Positions 1 through 6,529 of a DNA stretch of 7,022 nucleotides are shown here, one piece after another (the first letter of the stretch is position 1; the number at the start of each line of letters is the position of its first letter). The stretch covers positions 1-7,022 of the forward strand of contig CAMTZV010000069.1 of NCBI GenBank assembly GCA_947086625.1, given 5' to 3'. This DNA is from an uncultured bacterium (lineage in GTDB: Bacteria > Bacillota > Clostridia > Lachnospirales > Lachnospiraceae). Under the pieces are notes generated by a model. It was given only the letters and a program-made list of their open reading frames with translations. It searched no databases and was not told where the DNA came from. The translations under genes were made by a program, and so were the position numbers.

Positions 1-11
1 TTCACGCCTCA

Positions 12-36
12 GGAACGCGCACTGGCTGCGCGTTCC
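12..36. other. Strong hairpin upstream of rlmB
   Basis: Arms GGAACGCGCA (12-21) and TGCGCGTTCC (27-36) are perfect reverse complements of 10 bp with the 5-nt loop CTGGC. TCAC at 2-5 could also pair with GTGA at 37-40, leaving a 6-nt bulge. No T-run follows on either side, so this is not a canonical intrinsic terminator. It could be the end of an upstream transcript, an mRNA processing or stability element, or part of the 3' end of an upstream gene (mrnC would be expected here by synteny). The first 55 bases are too short to identify that gene: frame 1 stops at 46-48 and frame 3 at 57-59. Confidence 0.5.
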
Positions 37-76
37 GTGAGAACATGATTCAGGAATGAGGAGAGACGGAGGAAAA

Positions 77-832
77 ATGAAAGAGAAGAATTCCGGCGTA
101 CAGGAGACGCACATCGAGGGACGAAACGCCGTGTTGGAGGCGTTTCGCGCGGGAAAGACGGTTGATAAGCTCTACGTGCTGGACGGCTGTCAGGACGGGC
201 CGGTGCGCACGATCGTCCGCGAGGCGAAAAAGTGCGGCACGATCTTGAATTTTGTGACAAAGGAGCGCCTGGACCAGCTCTCCGAGACCGGGAAGCATCA
301 GGGCGTCATCGCGCAGACCGCCGTCTACGCCTATGCGCAGCCTGAGGAGCTTCTCGCGCGGGCCAGGGAGAAGGGGGAAGCGCCGTTTTTGATCCTCTTA
401 GACGGCATCGAGGATCCGTACAATCTGGGTGCGGTCATCCGTACCGCGAATCTGGCGGGCGCGCACGGCGTCGTGATCCCGAAGCGGCGCGCGGCAGGGC
501 TCACGGCGACCGTGGCGAAGGCCTCCGCCGGGGCGCTCAACTACACGCCGGTGGCGAAGGTGACAAACCTCGCCGCCACGATTGAGGAATTGAAGAAAGC
601 GGGCATGTGGTTCGTGTGCGCGGACATGGACGGCACGCCGATGTATGAGCTGGATTTGAAGGGGCCCATCGGCCTTGTCATCGGCGGCGAGGGCGAGGGT
701 GTCGGCAAGCTCGTGCGGGAGCGCTGCGATATGGCGGCGGCGATCCCAATGAAGGGCGACATCGATTCCTTAAACGCGTCGGTTGCCTGCGGCGTGCTCG
801 CATATGAGATCGTGCGGCAGCGTTTGATGTGA
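77..832 (+). CDS. rlmB: 23S rRNA (guanosine-2'-O)-methyltransferase, RlmB/TrmH (SpoU) family
   Basis: Cytoplasmic SAM-dependent enzyme of the SPOUT superfamily, predicted to 2'-O-methylate a guanosine of 23S rRNA. From the ATG at 77 it has 251 residues, normal for the family. The N-terminal 80 or so residues (HIEGRNAVLEAF) form the L30e-like substrate-binding domain. The C-terminal catalytic domain shows all three SpoU motifs: motif 1 around DPYNLGAVIRTA (N116, R122), motif 2 VIGGEGEGVG (E205) and motif 3 IPMKGDIDSLNAS (S231, N233). An in-frame ATG at 56 would add 7 residues and would overlap a frame-3 stop as ATGA, but it has no Shine-Dalgarno sequence. The ATG at 77 follows GGAGG at 68-72 with 4 nt between, so 77 is preferred. 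sigH follows 76 nt downstream, as in the Bacillus order but without rae1. The exact target nucleotide is inferred from the family. Confidence 0.93.
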   Translation: MKEKNSGVQETHIEGRNAVLEAFRAGKTVDKLYVLDGCQDGPVRTIVREAKKCGTILNFVTKERLDQLSETGKHQGVIAQTAVYAYAQPEELLARAREKGEAPFLILLDGIEDPYNLGAVIRTANLAGAHGVVIPKRRAAGLTATVAKASAGALNYTPVAKVTNLAATIEELKKAGMWFVCADMDGTPMYELDLKGPIGLVIGGEGEGVGKLVRERCDMAAAIPMKGDIDSLNASVACGVLAYEIVRQRLM

Positions 833-837
833 CGGGC

Positions 838-850
838 GGCGGAGTCCGCC
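838..850. other. Small GC-rich hairpin after rlmB stop
   Basis: GGCGG (838-842) and CCGCC (846-850) pair around the 3-nt loop AGT just after the rlmB stop codon. There is no T-run, so it is not an intrinsic terminator. In the mRNA it could affect ribosomes or RNases in the rlmB-sigH gap. Confidence 0.3.
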
Positions 851-871
851 TCATCCCTGGCGGCGCTTTCG

Positions 872-907
872 GGAGGATGTTTCGGAGGTTGTTTCGGAGG
901 ATGTTTC
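872..907 (+). repeat. Three tandem 12-bp repeats, each with a Shine-Dalgarno, before sigH
   Basis: The unit GGAGGATGTTTC occurs at 872-883, as GGAGGTTGTTTC at 884-895 (one mismatch), and again at 896-907, directly followed by the sigH start at 909. Every copy carries GGAGG. Only the third (896-900) is correctly placed, 8 nt before the ATG. Copies 1 and 3 also contain an ATG (877, 901). The near identity suggests recent tandem duplication of the ribosome-binding site. Confidence 0.85.
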
Positions 908-908
908 A

Positions 909-1529
909 ATGAGGGAAAAAAGATACGAGGGTGTCGGCGACGAGGAGCTTTTAGCGGAGCTAAGCGGCGGCAACGACAGCATCACGGATTATCTTTGCAA
1001 CAAATACAAGCATCTGGTCACGCGGGAGGCGAACGCGCTCTATCTGATCGGGGCGGAAAAGGAGGATCTCATTCAGGAGGGCATGATCGGCCTGTTCAAG
1101 GCGATCCGCGATTTTTCCCCCGAGCGGGAGTCCTCGTTTTACACGTTTGCGCGGCTGTGTATCCGCAGGCAGATGTATCATGCGATCGAGGCGTCGAAGC
1201 GGCTCAAGCACGTGCCGCTAAACTCCTACATCTCCTTCTCGGAGGAGACCGGGGAGGAGAGCGGGCTGACGGTCGGTGACACGCTCGAGGCGGACGGCGG
1301 GCAGAACCCGGAACGCCTCTTTATTCAGCAGGAAAATTATCAGGATTTTTCCGAGCGGCTTGCGGCGCTGCTAAGCCCCATGGAAAAGCGGGTGTGCGAT
1401 CTGTATTTACAGGGGATGGACTACCGGCAGATCGCCGAGGCGATGGACAAGACGCCGAAGTCCATAGACAACGCCCTGCAGCGCATCCGCGCAAAGATGG
1501 GAAGGCCGGAGAAGCTCGGCGCCGAGTGA
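909..1529 (+). CDS. sigH: RNA polymerase sigma factor SigH (Spo0H family)
   Basis: Alternative sigma factor of the sigma-70 family, 206 residues. In Bacillus SigH drives transition-state, competence and early sporulation genes. The assignment rests on the SigH-like signatures: sigma region 2 with DLIQEGMIGLFKAIRDF (53-69), region 2.4 around SFYTFARLCIRRQM (76-89), the linker KHVPLNSYISF (100-110) close to the Bacillus KHIPLNSYVS, and a region 4 helix-turn-helix with DYRQIAEAMDK and KSIDNALQRIRAKM (171-197). It lies directly downstream of rlmB, the expected place. The start at 909 has GGAGG at 896-900 with an 8-nt spacer, inside a triplicated 12-bp repeat that may tune its translation. It ends 18 nt before the convergent DUF4364 gene. 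The role in this organism (sporulation or otherwise) is not shown by the sequence. Confidence 0.93.
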   Translation: MREKRYEGVGDEELLAELSGGNDSITDYLCNKYKHLVTREANALYLIGAEKEDLIQEGMIGLFKAIRDFSPERESSFYTFARLCIRRQMYHAIEASKRLKHVPLNSYISFSEETGEESGLTVGDTLEADGGQNPERLFIQQENYQDFSERLAALLSPMEKRVCDLYLQGMDYRQIAEAMDKTPKSIDNALQRIRAKMGRPEKLGAE

Positions 1530-1547
1530 CGCGTCGAAGAGGCCGCG

Positions 1548-2063
1548 CTATCTGATGAGCAGATCCATCAGGTATTCGTAGACGTCCCCGCTCTGCTCTT
1601 TCCAGTTGTCGCAGATGGCCTGCGCGATCTCGCGGTTCGGGACGGTGATGGTCAGATCAATGCGGGAGCTGCCGCGCTCCTTTAGCTGGCAGCGGACGGC
1701 GTACTGCTCGCCGGGGGTCCGGTAATAGTTTGCAAGAAACGCGGCGGTCTCGCGGATCGCCAGATGGTTTGCGCGTAGATATTCCTGTATGTCCTCGTAG
1801 ATGCCGGCGGAGAGCTTGTCCGAAAAAAATGCGAGCGTCTCTTCGCCCGCGGGCGTGACAGAGTAGTGCGTGTTGCTGTAGGTCGGCTCCTTTTTGATAA
1901 AGGCGTTCTCGTCCAGCTCGTGCAAAGCCTCCTGCACGGTAAAATAGTTCGTATAGTTTTTATCCAGAAAAAAGTCAGAAATCTGCGTGCCAAGGAGCGG
2001 CTCTTCCGAGCGCTGCAGCAGCGCCAGAATCATCAGTTTGTAGATCGTGATCGGTTCGGTCAT
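1548..2063 (-). CDS. DUF4364 family winged-helix protein
   Basis: A 171-residue protein that fits the DUF4364 family found widely in Clostridia, whose function is not established. The first 80 residues resemble a PadR/MarR-like winged helix: IYKLMILALLQ (7-17), LGTQISDFFLDKNYTNYFTVQEALHEL as helix-turn-helix, then a wing with YSNTHYSVTPAG (62-73). The rest (about 84-171) is predicted to mix helix and strand and ends in VYEYLMDLLIR. A regulatory DNA-binding role is inferred from the fold only. The start at 2063 has GAGGTGA (2067-2073 on the plus strand) 3 to 4 nt upstream. It lies 18 nt downstream of the radical SAM gene and is probably co-transcribed with it. It converges on sigH with only 18 nt between, and I see no terminator there. 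Confidence 0.82.
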   Translation of the reverse strand: MTEPITIYKLMILALLQRSEEPLLGTQISDFFLDKNYTNYFTVQEALHELDENAFIKKEPTYSNTHYSVTPAGEETLAFFSDKLSAGIYEDIQEYLRANHLAIRETAAFLANYYRTPGEQYAVRCQLKERGSSRIDLTITVPNREIAQAICDNWKEQSGDVYEYLMDLLIR

Positions 2064-2081
2064 AGTTCACCTCATTTTTTC

Positions 2082-3016
2082 TCAATCATAAAGTCGTCCC
2101 TGCCATGTATGCTGTTCGGCGAAAATCCGGTGGATGCGGTTGAGCACGCGCTTTTTGTCGCCGCTCCATCCGGGCGCGATGAGCAGCCGTTTCGGCCCGT
2201 CCCCGGTGATGCGGTGCAGGACGATGTGCGGCGGGAGACGCTCGATACATTCGACGAGAAAGCGGCAGTATTCCTCCATCTCAAATACCGGGAAGGGGGA
2301 CGTTTCGTATCGCGCGGCAAGCGCGGTGCCCGCCAGTACGTGCAGAAGCTGGAGCTTGAGCCCTGCTACGGGAAGGGCCGAAACGCGCGATACGGATGTG
2401 CGCATCATCTCTTTCGTCTCGCCGGGGAGCCCCAAAATCAGATGCGCGACCACGGGAATGCCGTGATCATGCAGACGCATGACCGCACGCGTGCAGTCGG
2501 CGTGGGAAAAGCCGCAGTTCATCTGTGCGAGCGTCGCGTCAAAGACGCTCTGGACGCCAAGCTCCACCCAGACGGGCTTGCCGTACAGCTCCCGCAGCCC
2601 GCACAGGAGGGAGAGCACCTCGTCCCCGAGGCAGTCCGCGCGTGTCGCGACGGAGAGGACGGCAACCTGCGGTTCCCGCAGCGCCTCGGAAAAAACGGTA
2701 CGCAGATAACCGGTATCTGCGTAGGTGTTCGTGTATGCCTGAAAGTAGGCGATAAAGCGGCGGGCGTTTGTCTTTGCGGCGATCCGCTTGCGCGCCTGCA
2801 AAAGCTGCTGCGGGATGGAAAGCCCGCGGTCGGCGGCAAAGTCGCCGGAGCCGCCCGCACCGCAAAAGCTGCAGCCGCCCGTGCCCTTCGTACCGTCGCG
2901 GTTCGGGCAGGAGAAGCCGCCGTCTAAGGAGAGGCGGTACACCTTCTCGCCGAACGTCTCCTTCAGATAGAAGTCAAGGCTGTAGTAGGGCTTGCCGTCC
3001 CAGCACATGGGCGTAT

Positions 3017-3020
<4 letters not shown>
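2082..3020 (-). CDS. TIGR01212 family radical SAM protein (YtqA/YhcC-like)
   Basis: A 312-residue radical SAM protein of the TIGR01212 group (Bacillus YtqA, E. coli YhcC), whose reaction is not firmly established. Near the N-terminus LDGGFSCPNRDG and GGCSFCGAGGSGDF (32-60) carry the cluster-binding cysteines C38, C50 and C53, which are predicted to bind a [4Fe-4S] cluster and SAM. Further family-like segments are FIAYFQAYTNTYA, SVATRADCL, VWVELGVQS, HLILGLPGET and LHRITGDGP. The ATG at 3018-3020 overlaps the malic enzyme stop as ATGA, which points to translational coupling. M5 is an alternative start four codons in. DUF4364 follows after 18 nt. The pairing with malic enzyme does not itself suggest a substrate. 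Confidence 0.88.
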
Positions 3021-4201
<1,181 letters not shown>

Positions 4202-4221
4202 GATCGTTCTCCTTGTGTTGA

Positions 4222-4252
4222 ATTATGACATGCAATGCGCCTGTTTTGTGAA
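4222..4252 (-). promoter_or_regulatory. Candidate promoter for malic enzyme operon
   Basis: Reading the minus strand, TTCACA (4247-4252) is followed after 19 nt by CATAAT (4222-4227), which is preceded by TGT and so forms an extended -10 (TGTCATAAT). The spacer is longer than ideal. Transcription would start about 15 nt before the AAGGAG of the malic enzyme. This is the only promoter-like match in the 52-nt gap; read-through from the small proline-rich gene is the alternative. Confidence 0.35.
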
Positions 4253-4253
4253 A

Positions 4254-4544
4254 TCAGGGGACGGGGGCTTCCAGCGGGGGCTCCTCGGTCTGCGGGGGCT
4301 TTTCCGGGGGATCGGGGATCGCCGGCTGCGGCGGTTCCTCTGGCTCCGCTGCAGCGTCCCGGGCGTCATGCCGCAGGCGCTCCTGCAGCTCCTCGGGCAG
4401 CGCAAGCGGGGGCGTGACCGTAGCGTCGGCGGGCGCTGCGCGCTTTTCTTCGATGCGTCCCGGCAGCGTGACAAGGGCCGTGGCGGTAAGCAGCGCGTAC
4501 AGGCACAGAAGAAGCGAGATCCATTCTTTTCGGCTGCGCTTCAT
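4254..4544 (-). CDS. Small membrane-anchored proline-rich protein of unknown function
   Basis: No family is recognised. The 96 residues begin with a basic stretch (MKRSRKEW), then one hydrophobic helix (about 9-27, ISLLLCLYALLTATALVTL), then a charged linker and a Pro/Glu-rich tail (about 43-96: PPLALPEEL, EPEEPPQPAIPDPPEKPP, EEPPLEAPVP). By the positive-inside rule it is probably anchored with the N-terminus in the cytoplasm and the tail outside. There is no lipobox or sortase motif. AGGAGG lies 7 nt before the ATG (AGGAGGTGGCCT then ATG). The ATG overlaps as ATGA with the TGA that ends the undisrupted kinase frame upstream, so it was probably translated in coupling with that kinase. It may be a partner of the kinase; this is inference from position. 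Confidence 0.72.
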   Translation of the reverse strand: MKRSRKEWISLLLCLYALLTATALVTLPGRIEEKRAAPADATVTPPLALPEELQERLRHDARDAAAEPEEPPQPAIPDPPEKPPQTEEPPLEAPVP

Positions 4545-4702
4545 AGGCCACCTCCTGCTCTTTGGGACGCGGGGAGCTGGATATAGATCGCCATCCCCGT
4601 GTTTGTGCTGCTCTTGGCGTAGATCGTGCCCCCGTAATATTCGACGATCGCCCGCGACTGGGTGAGTCCGAGGCCGTTTCCGCTGATGCGGTTGGAGCCC
4701 TG
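4541..4702 (-). pseudogene. Severed C-terminal part of the membrane kinase (G2 box onward)
   Basis: Immediately after the TAA at 4703-4705 the same frame continues for 53 sense codons to a TGA at 4541-4543. It encodes QGSNRISGNGLGLTQ, then SRAIVEYYGGTIYAKSS, then NTGMAIYIQLP, which is the G2 box (GNGLGL) and last strands of an HATPase_c domain. With the upstream part this completes a normal kinase ATPase domain (305 codons plus stop). No frameshift is involved. The final TGA overlaps the next start codon as ATGA. It has no start codon of its own with a ribosome-binding site, so it is translated only if the TAA is read through or is a sequencing error. Confidence 0.8.
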
Positions 4703-5458
4703 TTAGTTCAGCTCAAATATGTGCGGGGTCTCCTGCGCGGGCAGTCCAGCGCCGTTGTCTTTCAGGACGATGAACAGGTCGTCCCCGACGAGGGAGAGGG
4801 TGATGACGAGACTGCCGTCGCGCTTCATGTATTTCACCGAGTTGTCGATGATGTTGCGAAAGAGGATGCGCAGGTAATTCGCATCCGCCTTTACGGATAT
4901 GTCCTCACTGCTGCTCGAGAGCTGCACCTGTACGCGGGAGCGGCGGCAGAACGGCTCCATCTCCTGTATGACGCCGCGGGTGACGGCGAGGATGTTGAGC
5001 ACCGAACTCTCCCCGTGCGCGGGAAGCAGGTGGTTTGCATGCTCCTGCTGCTTTGCCTCCGTAAGCTGGGCTTCAAGCGTTTCCCTCGTGTTGAGCAGCT
5101 CCTGTAAGGACTGCTCGGCGGCGGTGAGCCTGCGCGTGCAGCGCGCGTGCTCCTCCTGCAGGGCGGCGAGTTTTTCGGCGGCGTTTTTGTGCAGGGCGGC
5201 GAGCCCTTCCGCCTCGTCTGCCCGCGCCGTCTCGCGGCTTATGGCGTGGAGCATCCGGTTCTGGCTGAGGGAGATGTAGACGAGGGCAAGGCAGCCGTGG
5301 GCGAGAAACAAAAGGACGCCGATGAGCACCTGTCCGAAATAGACGCAGCCGATGCCCCCGGCAAACGCCCCCAGCATGGCGATGAGCAGCGCGAGCTCAG
5401 GCCATAAGAGCTGACCGGCATTTTTATCTTCGAGCTTTTTTTCTTTTGAGGGTTTCAT
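4703..5458 (-). CDS. Membrane histidine-kinase-like protein, cut by an in-frame TAA
   Basis: 251 residues up to the stop. A basic N-terminus is followed by two adjacent membrane helices (about 17-40 and 42-64) with almost no loop, so little sensor domain is exposed. A long Ala/Glu/Leu coiled-coil segment follows (about 70-140). The HATPase_c domain shows the N box LFRNIIDNSVKYM (N206) and G1 box KDNGAGLP (D234, G236, G238), and ends at the F box HIFELN, where the TAA falls. The expected G2 box is encoded just past the stop. No canonical H box (HExxTP) is visible between the coiled coil and the ATPase domain, so it may lack a phospho-acceptor even when intact. Without the G2 box ATP binding would be impaired. 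AAAGGAG (5466-5472) lies 7 nt before the ATG. It is divergent from the response regulator operon, its likely partner. Confidence 0.82.
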   Translation of the reverse strand: MKPSKEKKLEDKNAGQLLWPELALLIAMLGAFAGGIGCVYFGQVLIGVLLFLAHGCLALVYISLSQNRMLHAISRETARADEAEGLAALHKNAAEKLAALQEEHARCTRRLTAAEQSLQELLNTRETLEAQLTEAKQQEHANHLLPAHGESSVLNILAVTRGVIQEMEPFCRRSRVQVQLSSSSEDISVKADANYLRILFRNIIDNSVKYMKRDGSLVITLSLVGDDLFIVLKDNGAGLPAQETPHIFELN

Positions 5459-5469
5459 GAGAACGCTCC

Positions 5470-5498
5470 TTTACTTGTTATATGAAAAAGTGTAAAAT
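5470..5498 (+). promoter_or_regulatory. Candidate promoter for the small gene-regulator-kinase operon
   Basis: TTTACT (5470-5475, 4/6) and TAAAAT (5493-5498, 5/6) are 17 nt apart in an AT-rich patch that stands out from its surroundings. The start would fall near 5505, inside the 13-bp dyad. It precedes the gene at 5543 by about 40 nt. Confidence 0.5.
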
Positions 5499-5517
5499 AG
5501 AAACGGCGTTTCGTCAA
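5489..5517 (-). promoter_or_regulatory. Candidate promoter for the membrane kinase gene
   Basis: On the minus strand TTGACG (5512-5517) and TACACT (5489-5494) are 17 nt apart, a 5/6 -35 and a 4/6 -10. The transcript would start about 25 nt before the ATG, leaving room for the AAAGGAG ribosome-binding site. Its -10 overlaps that of the opposite promoter. Confidence 0.45.
5500..5512. promoter_or_regulatory. Perfect 13-bp dyad, candidate operator
   Basis: GAAACG-G-CGTTTC is a perfect 6-1-6 inverted repeat. It covers the predicted start site of the rightward promoter and sits in the spacer of the leftward one, so a bound protein could block both. The binding protein is unknown. OmpR-type regulators usually bind direct repeats, so the neighbouring regulator is not an obvious match. 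Confidence 0.4.
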
Positions 5518-5542
5518 GAGAAGAATGAAGAGGGGGAGACCG

Positions 5543-5770
5543 ATGGAATTTCGTTATGACGCGCTGCGCGCAAAGGAAAAGGGACAGCCGGAGGGCAAAA
5601 AGAAGCCGGAATGGGACACGGAGCCGGATATGATGGAGCTTGAGAAAAAACGGGAGCGCGGAGCGTTTTTAAATCGCCAGGCGGGGCTTTTTGCGGACAG
5701 GGCGGACGGGCTCAACCGCACAAAAAGCGTGTTTGAGCGGACGGCGCTCTTTCATGCGGACGGCGATTAA
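5543..5770 (+). CDS. Small highly charged protein of unknown function
   Basis: A 75-residue protein, no family recognised. It is rich in Lys, Glu, Arg and Asp, with KEKGQPEGKKKPEW near the N-terminus and a probable helix around MMELEKKRERGAFLNRQ (30-46). There is no membrane segment, signal peptide or cysteine. The ATG at 5543 is chosen because AGGGGG (5531-5536) lies 6 nt before it; an ATG at 5525 would add six residues but lacks a good ribosome-binding site. It is the first gene after the candidate promoter and 43 nt before the response regulator, so it is probably co-transcribed with it. A role as an accessory of the two-component pair is only suggested by position. Confidence 0.65.
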   Translation: MEFRYDALRAKEKGQPEGKKKPEWDTEPDMMELEKKRERGAFLNRQAGLFADRADGLNRTKSVFERTALFHADGD

Positions 5771-5813
5771 ACGCTCTGGTGCGCAGTATAAATACCGGGA
5801 GGAAAGGACACGT

Positions 5814-6521
5814 ATGGAGGAAAGGGCAAGGCTGCTTTTGGTGGAGGACGACGAGGACCTCTCGCTCATCACGTCGATGCAGCTCACGCGGCGGGGCTAC
5901 GAGGTGATCCCCGCGATGAACGGGGAGGAGGCGCTCGCATTTTTGCACGGGGAGCAGGTCGATCTGGTTTTGCTCGACGTGATGCTGCCCGATTATGACG
6001 GGCACGAGCTGTGCCAGCGGTTTCGAAGTGAGGCGTGCGGCTATGAGGGCGCCATTATTTTTATGAGCTGCATGGGGGACAGCACGAACATCGTGAACGC
6101 GTTTCGGGAGGGCGGCAACGACTACATGGTAAAGCCGGTGGAGATCGAGGCGCTTGTGGAGCGCATCGAGGTGAACCTCGCCGACGGCAGGGCGAGAAGA
6201 AAGCAGGGCGGCAGACAGTGGTACCGGCAGTTTATGATCGACAAAAAGACGCACGAGGTGTTTCGCGCGAACGGCGGCAGGCGCGGGGAAAAGCTCGACC
6301 TCTCTCCGACCGAGTATAAGCTTTTGACCGTGTTCACGGAGTGCCCGAACGAGGTGCTGCTCTACCGTCAGCTCTACCAGAAGGTATGGGATCAGGACGA
6401 CCTCGGGGACTACCGCGCGCTGATGGTGCATGTGTCCAATCTGCGCAAAAAGATCGACGCTGCCCGTATGGAGGTCATCCGGGCGGTGCGCGGCGTGGGC
6501 TATTTGTTTCGGGATGTGTAG
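5814..6521 (+). CDS. OmpR/PhoB family response regulator
   Basis: DNA-binding response regulator of 235 residues. The receiver domain (about 5-120) has the acidic pair in LLLVEDDEDL (D12, D13), phospho-acceptor D55 in LVLLDVMLPDYDG, switch residue S85 in IIFMSC, and K107 in DYMVKPVE. The C-terminal winged helix (about 140-235) has DLSPTEYKLLTVF, the loop and recognition helix ending in ALMVHVSNLRKKI, and the final hairpin IRAVRGVGYLF. The frame is open upstream to ATG 5691, but ATG 5814 places the receiver at the usual position and has AAAGGA 5 nt upstream, preceded by GGGAGG. TATAAA at 5787-5792 resembles a -10 but has no clear -35. The kinase gene starts 8 nt after its stop, so the two form a pair. 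The signal and targets are unknown. Confidence 0.93.
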   Translation: MEERARLLLVEDDEDLSLITSMQLTRRGYEVIPAMNGEEALAFLHGEQVDLVLLDVMLPDYDGHELCQRFRSEACGYEGAIIFMSCMGDSTNIVNAFREGGNDYMVKPVEIEALVERIEVNLADGRARRKQGGRQWYRQFMIDKKTHEVFRANGGRRGEKLDLSPTEYKLLTVFTECPNEVLLYRQLYQKVWDQDDLGDYRALMVHVSNLRKKIDAARMEVIRAVRGVGYLFRDV

Positions 6522-6529
6522 GAGGAGAT

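Larger units (their letters stand above)
829..912 (+). other. Possible 27-codon bridging frame between rlmB and sigH
   Basis: A frame beginning with GTG at 829 overlaps the rlmB stop (GTGA). It stays open to a TGA at 910-912 that overlaps the sigH start (ATGA). It would encode 27 residues ending in the basic, amphipathic RMFRRLFRRMFQ. A shorter version could start at ATG 877 (11 residues). There is no good Shine-Dalgarno sequence before GTG 829, and the GGGAGG before ATG 877 touches the start codon, so initiation would depend on re-initiation by ribosomes finishing rlmB. It may be chance, a coupling leader, or a decayed remnant of a gene once present here. No homology is recognised. Confidence 0.2.

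Noticed and set aside
56..76. Upstream ATG extending rlmB by seven residues
   Set aside because: It lacks a Shine-Dalgarno sequence, while the ATG at 77 has GGAGG just upstream and gives a usual N-terminus.
1515..1526. Perfect palindrome CTCGGCGCCGAG at the end of sigH, as a bidirectional terminator
   Set aside because: The stem is only 4 bp once a loop is allowed, and no T-run follows on either strand.
1866..2927. Long plus-strand open frame (353 codons) opposite the DUF4364 and radical SAM genes
   Set aside because: It is antisense to two well-supported genes, shows no domain, has a low-complexity Arg/Ala-rich translation typical of GC-rich shadow frames, and has no ribosome-binding site.
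4562..5107. Plus-strand open frame (181 codons) opposite the membrane kinase
   Set aside because: The opposite strand encodes clear HATPase_c motifs; this frame is a shadow without motifs or ribosome-binding site.
5787..5792. TATAAA before the response regulator as a separate promoter
   Set aside because: No -35 element is found 16-18 nt upstream, and the regulator is well explained as part of the operon starting near 5505.
5691..5813. N-terminal extension of the response regulator to ATG 5691
   Set aside because: It would overlap the small charged gene and add a basic tail before a receiver domain that starts properly at 5814 with a good ribosome-binding site.
5712..6431. Minus-strand open frame (239 codons) opposite the response regulator
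   Set aside because: It is fully antisense to a clear OmpR-type regulator, and its translation has no recognisable motif.
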